From Candidatus Heimdallarchaeota archaeon (GTDB taxonomy: Archaea > Asgardarchaeota > Heimdallarchaeia > Heimdallarchaeales > Heimdallarchaeaceae): a stretch of 5,190 bases of DNA. The stretch is taken from assembly GCA_023135215.1 (NCBI GenBank), contig JAGLTP010000294.1, forward strand, positions 1 to 5,190, given 5' to 3'. A program made the translations under genes and the position numbers. Shown one piece after another: positions 1 to 4,230 of the stretch (position 1 is its first letter; every line of letters starts with the position of its first letter). Under the pieces are notes generated by a model that saw nothing but the letters and a program-made list of their open reading frames with translations, did no database searches and was not told the origin of the DNA.

Positions 1-43
1 TCATTAAACAGAAATAAGTTGGAAATTATTTAAATGATGCTTT

Positions 44-601
44 CTATCTATTTTGGAAATTCTCTTTAATTTCAACAGGATGCCAGGGAATGTTTTCAAG
101 ATTAATATCATCTATTTCAACTCGAATGTGTAAAACCTGTAATTCTTCTTTCTCAACAAACTTATTTAATAAATCAGAGGATGATTCCTTCTCCTTTGTT
201 AGATCGATTGATATTACTGATTCGATTCCCATCCCATTGATCATTTCAGCATAATCAATTGTAGAAGAGATTGTTTCTTGACATCCAGTTGTTGCATAAG
301 ATTCATTATCGATAATCAGGATCCTAAGATTATTTGGTTTAACAAAACCAACAGTTGTTACAGAGCTTAATCCCATAAGAAAATTCCCATCACCTGTGAT
401 CACAACTACTTTCTTCTTAGGTTGGGAAAGAGCTAGCCCTAAACCGATTGAAACAGGTAATCCCATGCTTCCTCTTAGATAGACTTGAGGTTGTGGAAGA
501 AGATTATATGCTTGTCTGCTTACATTACCATTTGAGCTAACAATTAGCTCCTCTCCAGTTAAGTATTCATTTAGCTTCTGAATTACTTCTGCTCCTTTCA
601 T
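44..601 (-). CDS. ThDP-binding (beta/ComE-like) subunit of a sulfopyruvate/phosphonopyruvate decarboxylase-type enzyme
   Basis: This 185-residue protein matches the C-terminal, pyrophosphate-binding half of ThDP-dependent 2-oxoacid decarboxylases. The signature is GDG at residues 70-72 followed 26 residues later by N99, which binds the Mg2+-diphosphate. Upstream, 'GSMGLPVSIGLGLAL' (44-58) resembles the GSMGxxSSIGLGLAL block of ComE and phosphonopyruvate decarboxylases, and 'YATTGCQ' (102-108) resembles their STGxQ segment. I chose the ATG at 601 because it forms an ATGA overlap with the stop of the upstream gene and has a purine-rich AAGGGGG ten bases before it. An in-frame ATG at 634 would add 11 residues that family members lack. 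The partner subunit is encoded immediately upstream. The enzyme would decarboxylate a 2-oxoacid such as sulfopyruvate (coenzyme M route) or phosphonopyruvate (phosphonate route) in the cytoplasm. The family is secure; the substrate is not. Confidence 0.85.
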   Translation of the reverse strand: MKGAEVIQKLNEYLTGEELIVSSNGNVSRQAYNLLPQPQVYLRGSMGLPVSIGLGLALSQPKKKVVVITGDGNFLMGLSSVTTVGFVKPNNLRILIIDNESYATTGCQETISSTIDYAEMINGMGIESVISIDLTKEKESSSDLLNKFVEKEELQVLHIRVEIDDINLENIPWHPVEIKENFQNR

Positions 602-1104
602 TGGCTTAAAACCCCCTTCTTGACGAGGACACAAACAGGTAAAGAAGAATCATTCATAACGTTTAGAGCTTGTTCCATGGTATTTTCCCAGTTTTCTTCT
701 TTCAGTATCCAGTAAGGAATTTGATAAGCTTCAAGAACATCTTCAGTGACATCTCCCATAACTAAATGTTCGGGAAAATCAGCATCAGGTTCTAATCCTC
801 TATAACTAACAAATATCAAAAGAGGAATCTTGTAAAGCTGAGCAAGTGAAGTAAGAGCATCACCAATGGTTGCTAAACCGGAATTTTGAAGAATAAGAAA
901 ACCACTTTTACCTCCAAGATAATATCCACAAGCAATCCCCACAGCTTCATCTTCTCTAGTCGCAGGTATATAGTAAATTTTATCTGATTTTTCCAGTGAA
1001 ACAAATGTGTCTTTGAAATAGGAGCAAGGAACACCTGAAGCTAGAGAAAAACCTTTCTCTGAAAGAAAAGAAAGAAACTGCTCTGGATTTATCATTTCGA
1101 TCAT
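598..1104 (-). CDS. ThDP enzyme PYR-domain (alpha/ComD-like) subunit of a sulfopyruvate/phosphonopyruvate decarboxylase-type enzyme
   Basis: This 168-residue protein is the N-terminal (PYR) half of a split ThDP decarboxylase. Recognisable blocks are 'GVPCSYFKD' (24-32), 'TREDEAVGIACGYYLGG' (49-65) with E51 in the place of the glutamate that activates the ThDP aminopyrimidine ring, 'QNSGL' (73-77), and 'LYKIPLLIFVSYRG' (90-103). The last block and 'MGDVTEDVL' (116-124) read more like ComD than like phosphonopyruvate decarboxylase, which usually has a GWRGEPG stretch there. The length is close to that of methanogen ComD, and its stop overlaps the start of the beta-subunit gene, so the two should be made together and form a heteromer. 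The start is ATG at 1104; an ATG three codons later is possible. There is no obvious SD, and a TATA-like box lies 33-41 bases upstream. An unfused pair in a likely non-methanogen leaves the pathway open. Confidence 0.85.
   Translation of the reverse strand: MIEMINPEQFLSFLSEKGFSLASGVPCSYFKDTFVSLEKSDKIYYIPATREDEAVGIACGYYLGGKSGFLILQNSGLATIGDALTSLAQLYKIPLLIFVSYRGLEPDADFPEHLVMGDVTEDVLEAYQIPYWILKEENWENTMEQALNVMNDSSLPVCVLVKKGVLSQ
612..618 (-). promoter_or_regulatory. Ribosome binding site for the beta-subunit gene
   Basis: On the minus strand AAGGGGG lies inside the end of the alpha-subunit gene, ten bases before the ATG at 601. It supports that start over the upstream in-frame ATG at 634, which lies before this site. 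The match to the archaeal anti-SD is partial, and translational coupling through the ATGA overlap may contribute more. Confidence 0.4.
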
Positions 1105-1136
1105 CTTACTAACTTAAAGGCTGTTTAAAAATGTTC

Positions 1137-1145
1137 TATAAATAA
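1137..1145 (-). promoter_or_regulatory. TATA-like promoter of the ThDP enzyme pair
   Basis: The minus strand reads TTATTTATA about 33-41 bases before the ATG at 1104. This would place transcription start roughly 10 bases upstream of the codon, giving a short leader without an SD. A second AT-rich stretch (TTTTTAAA) lies nearer the gene, so the exact box is uncertain. Confidence 0.4.
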
Positions 1146-1164
1146 TTTGGGTTGGGTATAGAGT

Positions 1165-1197
1165 GAAAATTAGAAATTAAAGAAAAATCGAAGAAAG
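1165..1197 (-). terminator. T-rich terminator candidate after the GTPase gene
   Basis: Read on the minus strand, the stretch just after the GTPase stop is a series of T-rich runs (CTTTCTTCGATTTTTCTTT and following). Archaeal RNA polymerase terminates at such oligo-T tracts without needing a hairpin. It would separate the GTPase transcript from the downstream ThDP genes, which appear to have their own promoter. Confidence 0.35.
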
Positions 1198-1206
1198 TAG
1201 AATGAA

Positions 1207-1782
1207 TTACTTATGTTCTACTGTCATTCTTTCGAAATATTGCGATATACTCTCTGTTAGAAGTGCGAAGACTTGTTCAACATTTAATCCAGTCTTAGCT
1301 GAAGTTTCCATATAAGGAACATAAAATCCTGACCATTGTGATAATTGATCTGCATACTCCATTGCATATTCTGTTGGAACGGCGTAAGGAGTGGATTCAC
1401 GAAGATCCGCTTTGTTACCAATAAGCACGAGTGGAACTATACGATTTTTATTATTTCTAATTAGCTCATGAAGCCAATTAGGTAAAATCTCATAAGTTTC
1501 AGGTCGGGAAATGTCAAAGACTAATAAAGCTCCAGCAGTTCCACGATAATAGACCTCTCGAACAGCTGAAAATCTTTGTTGACCTGCAAGATCCCAAATT
1601 TGAAGGGTATATTCTACTTGATTGATGTTCATTTTTTTGACAGCGAAATCCGCGCCAATAGTCATCATGTACCCCTCTTTGAAACTCTCTCCTAGATATG
1701 TTCTACGGAGTGATGTCTTACCTACTGCACCTTCTCCTAACAGTGTAATTTTAAAGATTCTCTGGCTCACTGTACCCACCAT
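1207..1782 (-). CDS. Ras/Rab-family small GTPase (Asgard eukaryotic-signature type)
   Basis: This 191-residue protein is a complete small GTPase with all five G motifs in order: P-loop GEGAVGKT (16-23), switch I threonine T41 in 'MTIGADF', G3 WDLAGQ (63-68) with the catalytic glutamine Q68, G4 NKAD (123-126), and G5 ETSAK (159-163). It should bind and hydrolyse GTP and act as a molecular switch in the cytoplasm. Overall it resembles Rab proteins ('YYRGTAGALLVFDIS', 78-92). Leucine replaces the usual threonine of DTAGQE and Q69 replaces the glutamate, a variant I associate with Asgard GTPases. The C-terminus ends FERMTVEHK with no cysteine, so the prenylation typical of eukaryotic Rab/Ras is absent. 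The start is ATG at 1782; a GTG four codons later is possible. It is transcribed divergently from the phosphoribosyltransferase gene. Regulators and effectors cannot be told from the sequence. Confidence 0.95.
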   Translation of the reverse strand: MVGTVSQRIFKITLLGEGAVGKTSLRRTYLGESFKEGYMMTIGADFAVKKMNINQVEYTLQIWDLAGQQRFSAVREVYYRGTAGALLVFDISRPETYEILPNWLHELIRNNKNRIVPLVLIGNKADLRESTPYAVPTEYAMEYADQLSQWSGFYVPYMETSAKTGLNVEQVFALLTESISQYFERMTVEHK

Positions 1783-1810
1783 TTACCCTAGCTTAAACTA
1801 GCCTTTTTTC

Positions 1811-1818
1811 TATTTAAA
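1811..1818 (-). promoter_or_regulatory. TATA box of the small GTPase gene
   Basis: The minus strand reads TTTAAATA, close to the archaeal TATA consensus, preceded by an A-rich BRE-like stretch. It lies 29-36 bases before the ATG at 1782, predicting a start site only a few bases upstream of the codon, so the transcript would be leaderless or nearly so. Confidence 0.5.
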
Positions 1819-1881
1819 TGATTTGTTAGAGGGAAGCAAAGTCTAGAACATCTCAGATATGATTTTCTTTGAGTTTTAAAC

Positions 1882-1897
1882 TATTGTTCAAACAATA
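1882..1897. repeat. 16-bp perfect palindrome in divergent intergenic region
   Basis: TATTGTT-CA-AACAATA has two 7-base arms that are exact reverse complements around a 2-base centre. It sits near the middle of the 228-bp region between the divergent GTPase and phosphoribosyltransferase genes, about 65 bp upstream of the GTPase TATA box. Its size and symmetry suit a dimeric helix-turn-helix regulator, but AT-rich DNA also produces such palindromes by chance. Confidence 0.4.
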
Positions 1898-1961
1898 ATT
1901 TTGTTCCTATATTAAAAGTTTTCATAATTTCTAGATTTATTCAAGCTATGCGACAAGTTTT

Positions 1962-1970
1962 TTCTATAAT
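1962..1970 (+). promoter_or_regulatory. Possible TATA box of the phosphoribosyltransferase gene
   Basis: TTCTATAAT lies about 45 bases before the GTG at 2011, which would give a leader of roughly 20 bases. An alternative TATA-like stretch (ATTAATGTA, 1981-1989) would instead give a leaderless message. No SD precedes the GTG, which slightly favours the second reading. Confidence 0.25.
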
Positions 1971-2010
1971 GATTAACAAAATTAATGTATTATTACACTA
2001 GAAATATCAT

Positions 2011-2679
2011 GTGATTATCGAAAATGAATCATTAAGGAATAAATATCATATATTCAATTCACGAAAAGAAGCAGGTAATCAGTTAATTAGTTTTTTGGAG
2101 AAAGAGAGCATGGATATGCTTCTTGCTATTCCAAATGGCGGAATACCTGTCGCAGAACCTCTATTTCATCATTTCCAACCTCTGGAGTTTAATCTTCTTC
2201 TAATCAGAAAAGTTCATGTTCCCTGGACCCAAGAAGCGGGGATGGGTGCAGTTACTCCAGATGGTAGAGTTTTTTTCAATCAAGAAATAATCAATACCTA
2301 TAACATTGATGAAGAAGCCGTTGAAAGAAAAGTCAAGGAAGCCTTGGTTGCAATAGAGGAAAGAAAACGCTTCTATGAATTGTCTGATTATGATGTTAAG
2401 GATAAAGTAATTTTAATTATTGATGATGGTGTAGCTTCAGGTTTTTCGATGATCGCTGGAGCAACATGGTTGAGAGAGATGGAAGCTAAGAAGATCATAA
2501 TTGCAGTACCAACCGCACCATTAGATTCTCTCAAACAAATAGAGGATTTAGCTGATAAGATAATCTGTTTAAATGTTAGAACTAGGTATCCTTTTGCTGT
2601 TGCGGATGCATACAAAAACTGGTATGATGTTAGTTCCAATGAAGCAAAGAATGTATTGAAAGAAATAAGAAAAGCTTAG
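2011..2679 (+). CDS. COG1926-type phosphoribosyltransferase
   Basis: This 222-residue protein is a type I phosphoribosyltransferase of the predicted COG1926 family. An N-terminal 'FNSRKEAGNQL' (15-25) corresponds to the usual FxDRxEAGxxL. 'LLAIPNGGIPVAEPL' (37-51) matches the AIPRGGVPVA block, 'RKVHVPWTQEAGMGAV' (66-81) matches the RKIGxPxxPExAIGAV loop, and the PRPP-binding loop is 'VILIIDDGVASGFSM' (133-147) with the acidic pair D138-D139. The loop end (ASGFS) departs from the common ATGAT, and asparagine replaces arginine in PRGG. Family members are expected to transfer a phosphoribosyl group from PRPP to, or release it from, a base, but the base is not established. The GTG at 2011 is the only plausible full-length start; the next in-frame ATG, at codon 34, would lose the first conserved block. 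No SD is visible. The gene is divergent from the GTPase and convergent with the surface-protein gene. Confidence 0.85.
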   Translation: MIIENESLRNKYHIFNSRKEAGNQLISFLEKESMDMLLAIPNGGIPVAEPLFHHFQPLEFNLLLIRKVHVPWTQEAGMGAVTPDGRVFFNQEIINTYNIDEEAVERKVKEALVAIEERKRFYELSDYDVKDKVILIIDDGVASGFSMIAGATWLREMEAKKIIIAVPTAPLDSLKQIEDLADKIICLNVRTRYPFAVADAYKNWYDVSSNEAKNVLKEIRKA

Positions 2680-2701
2680 TTGAATCTGTTAATCTTTGCA
2701 G

Positions 2702-2718
2702 AAAAATAGAAAAAGAAA
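2702..2718 (-). terminator. T-rich terminator candidate of the surface-protein gene
   Basis: On the minus strand this reads as oligo-T runs (CTTTTTCTATTTTT) starting about 25 bases after the surface-protein stop. This is the usual archaeal intrinsic terminator form. It lies in the 63-bp convergent gap. Confidence 0.35.
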
Positions 2719-2741
2719 GGAATTGAATATCCTGTTAAGAC

Positions 2742-2761
2742 TTTATTTCTTCTTTCTCTTT
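2742..2761 (+). terminator. T-rich terminator candidate of the phosphoribosyltransferase gene
   Basis: A pyrimidine tract (TTTATTTCTTCTTTCTCTTT) follows the phosphoribosyltransferase stop by about 60 bases. It coincides with the lysine/arginine codons that end the opposing surface-protein gene, so it may be partly a by-product of that coding sequence. Confidence 0.25.
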
Positions 2762-3564
2762 AATAAAACAGCTATTCCTGTAACAAAAAGAGCTATAAAA
2801 CCGAATGTCCAGTTATAAGGTACTTGTATCTCCTTTATTTCAGATTCATATAATATTTCAACTTTCACAGAATCTCCTCCGCTTGTTACTTTTTCATATA
2901 GATCATATTTTGCAAGTACTCCCCATTCTTTGTTATAAACCACTTCCAACTCATAGTCTATCTTAAAACTACCAAAAATCATAACTGTCCCGTGCATTTC
3001 AAGTTTCATAGAGAAAGTACTCGCGGAATTCTTTACTGTTAAGCCCTCTGTTAGATTATCTGGAAGAGCTTCAAAATTCTCTGTTATGTAATCAAAGTAA
3101 TTTTCATTTCCAGTTGATAATTCAATTGTAACAGGTAGTATTGGTGCGGTTATTACTGAACCTACGCTAGTGTCTGGACCAAACCAAAATATAGCAGAAG
3201 CGTTTTTTCCTAAGGAAGCATCATTTAAGTAATATTCTCCCCATTGCACTTCTGTATTGTATAAGTCAAAGAAGCTACCCAAACTTACATCATTCAGATC
3301 TTTTAGCAATTGTATTTTGAAAATATCACCTTCTGACATTTCTTTTCCTTCTTTTATAAGAAAAGTATATTCGTCTCCAGAATCTTCAGGAGTAAATTGG
3401 TATTTTGTCAATTTCCAAGCTAATTCAACATCTGCTACTAAGTTACTTGAGAATGTATATCCCTCAATAGTTACAGCTCTGACTACAGTCTGATTTATGA
3501 TAGAGAAGCTGAAAATTGATATTATAAACAGAGTTAATATTGCAATATGTTTCTTTTTAATTAT
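2743..3564 (-). CDS. Secreted, C-terminally membrane-anchored surface protein of unknown function
   Basis: The frame is open from TTG at 3576 and encodes up to 277 residues. Counting from there, a basic n-region (KKKH, 7-10) and hydrophobic core (11-27) are followed by a probable cleavage site after VRA (34). A roughly 220-residue acidic, beta-rich exodomain follows, then a transmembrane segment (about 257-272) and the stop-transfer tail KRKKK. This gives an outside-facing protein tethered at its C-terminus. Three N-glycosylation sequons (N125, N174, N255) fit surface exposure. The stretch 'GDIFKIQLLKDLNDVSL' (83-99) resembles a block I recall from uncharacterised Asgard surface proteins; I recognise no enzymatic domain. 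The start is unresolved. A perfect SD (3568-3574) overlaps the TTG and GTG codons, so ribosomes may begin at ATA (3564, used here) or ATT (3561), giving a typical MIKKK signal peptide. A TATA box about 45 bases upstream fits this. Confidence 0.75.
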   Translation of the reverse strand: MIKKKHIAILTLFIISIFSFSIINQTVVRAVTIEGYTFSSNLVADVELAWKLTKYQFTPEDSGDEYTFLIKEGKEMSEGDIFKIQLLKDLNDVSLGSFFDLYNTEVQWGEYYLNDASLGKNASAIFWFGPDTSVGSVITAPILPVTIELSTGNENYFDYITENFEALPDNLTEGLTVKNSASTFSMKLEMHGTVMIFGSFKIDYELEVVYNKEWGVLAKYDLYEKVTSGGDSVKVEILYESEIKEIQVPYNWTFGFIALFVTGIAVLLKRKKK

Positions 3565-3567
3565 TAC

Positions 3568-3574
3568 CACCTCC
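3568..3574 (-). promoter_or_regulatory. Perfect Shine-Dalgarno of the surface-protein gene
   Basis: The minus strand reads GGAGGTG, an exact seven-base match to the complement of the archaeal 16S rRNA 3' end. It overlaps the in-frame TTG (3576) and GTG (3570) codons. Normal spacing from GGAGG puts initiation 5-8 bases later, at ATA (3564) or ATT (3561), where no standard start codon exists. It is the strongest ribosome binding site in the window. Confidence 0.65.
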
Positions 3575-3605
3575 AATGGTAACTCAAATATTAGCTTTGT
3601 TTGAA

Positions 3606-3617
3606 GATATATATAAA
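3606..3617 (-). promoter_or_regulatory. TATA box of the surface-protein gene
   Basis: The minus strand reads TTTATATATATC, a textbook archaeal TATA box. A start site about 25 bases downstream (near 3586) gives a leader that includes the GGAGGTG site at 3568-3574, so this transcript would be leadered, unlike trmO. Confidence 0.6.
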
Positions 3618-3631
3618 ATTTTTGAAAAATT
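3617..3631. repeat. 15-bp palindrome next to the surface-protein TATA box
   Basis: AATTTTT-G-AAAAATT has exact 7-base arms and abuts the upstream edge of the TATA box, where the BRE would lie. It is made only of A/T apart from the centre, so chance is a serious alternative to an operator. Confidence 0.25.
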
Positions 3632-3666
3632 AAACAATAATTTGAAATATTAGAAAAATATAAAAA

Positions 3667-3709
3667 TTATCACTTTTTCTATCTTTTTTTTTATCCAAAA
3701 CAGTGATAA
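3667..3709. repeat. Inverted repeat upstream of and overlapping the trmO promoter
   Basis: TTATCACT (3667-3674) and AGTGATAA (3702-3709) are exact reverse complements. The match continues inward as TTTT/AAAA if the single C at 3701 is bulged. The right arm overlaps the trmO TATA region, so a protein bound there would compete with TBP/TFB. A nine-T run (3684-3692) lies between the arms. Confidence 0.35.
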
Positions 3710-3713
3710 ATAT
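3703..3713 (+). promoter_or_regulatory. TATA box of trmO, leaderless transcript likely
   Basis: GTGATAAATATATAAG contains a good TATA box centred about 22-26 bases before the ATG at 3732. That predicts transcription start at or beside the A of the start codon. The bases just before the ATG (AATTTTTTCTT) hold no SD, consistent with a leaderless mRNA. Confidence 0.55.
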
Positions 3714-3731
3714 ATAAGATAATTTTTTCTT

Positions 3732-4193
3732 ATGGAATTTACTATAAAACCAATTGGTTTCATTGAAACTCCTTTTGAAGAGTATGATGATGCTCCTATT
3801 CAACCTGGTTTTTCTGATGCTTTTGGTACGGTCTGTGTTAATTCTGAATACAAAACTGGGCTAAAAGATTTAGATGGTTTTTCTCACATTATTCTCCTCT
3901 ATTATTTTGATCGGTCTGAAGAAGAGAATTTGATAGTTAAACCATTTCTAGATGATGAACCTAAAGGTATCTTCGCTATTAGACACTTCAACCGTCCTAA
4001 TCATATAGGTCTGTCCGTTGTACGTCTAATCAAGATTGAGGGATGTAAATTACTAGTTAAGGGCATAGATGTACTCAATAATACACCTCTCATCGACATT
4101 AAGCCATTAGTTCCAGAATTCGATTTAAAAGGTATTGAAGATTGTAAAGTTGGTTGGTTGGAGAAAAGAAAAAATAAGAAAGATAACAGTTAA
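3732..4193 (+). CDS. trmO: TrmO/TsaA-family tRNA (t6A37) N6-methyltransferase
   Basis: This 153-residue protein belongs to the TsaA-like family that uses S-adenosylmethionine to N6-methylate threonylcarbamoyladenosine at position 37 of certain tRNAs. Family blocks in order are 'IGFIETPF' (8-15), 'GLKDLDGFSHIILLYYF' (43-59), the SAM-site segment 'GIFAIRHFNRPNHIGLS' (79-95) matching the usual GxFATRxxxRPNPIGLS, and 'GIDVLNNTPLIDIKP' (111-125) with 'VPEFD' (127-131) matching GxDxLDGTPVLDIKPYxPxFD. I83 replaces the usual threonine and H91 the usual proline; the key arginines and RPN are kept. Length is normal for archaeal members, and the C-terminus is a lysine-rich tail. The ATG at 3732 sits just after a TATA box and is probably translated leaderless. 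A nucleotidyltransferase gene follows after 37 bp and may share the transcript. The function is inferred from the family. Confidence 0.9.
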   Translation: MEFTIKPIGFIETPFEEYDDAPIQPGFSDAFGTVCVNSEYKTGLKDLDGFSHIILLYYFDRSEEENLIVKPFLDDEPKGIFAIRHFNRPNHIGLSVVRLIKIEGCKLLVKGIDVLNNTPLIDIKPLVPEFDLKGIEDCKVGWLEKRKNKKDNS

Positions 4194-4230
4194 GAAGCTC
4201 TGTTTTCAACAAGTCTCAAAGCTGATAACT

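Noticed and set aside
602..634. In-frame upstream ATG that would extend the beta-subunit by 11 residues (MCPRQEGGFKP)
   Set aside because: The extension lies inside the end of the alpha-subunit gene, has no counterpart in ComE-type proteins, and the ATGA overlap at 598-601 with an AAGGGGG site before it gives a better start.
2388..2639. Open frame of 83 codons on the minus strand
   Set aside because: It lies wholly antisense within the phosphoribosyltransferase gene over its PRPP loop and C-terminus; its translation shows no family features.
3257..3493. Open frame of 78 codons on the plus strand
   Set aside because: It is antisense to the surface-protein coding region, with low-complexity Ser/Lys-rich translation and no promoter or SD.
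3676..3692. T-rich run (nine T) as a terminator for a plus-strand transcript
   Set aside because: No plus-strand gene ends upstream of it; it sits between divergent promoters and is better seen as part of the promoter region.
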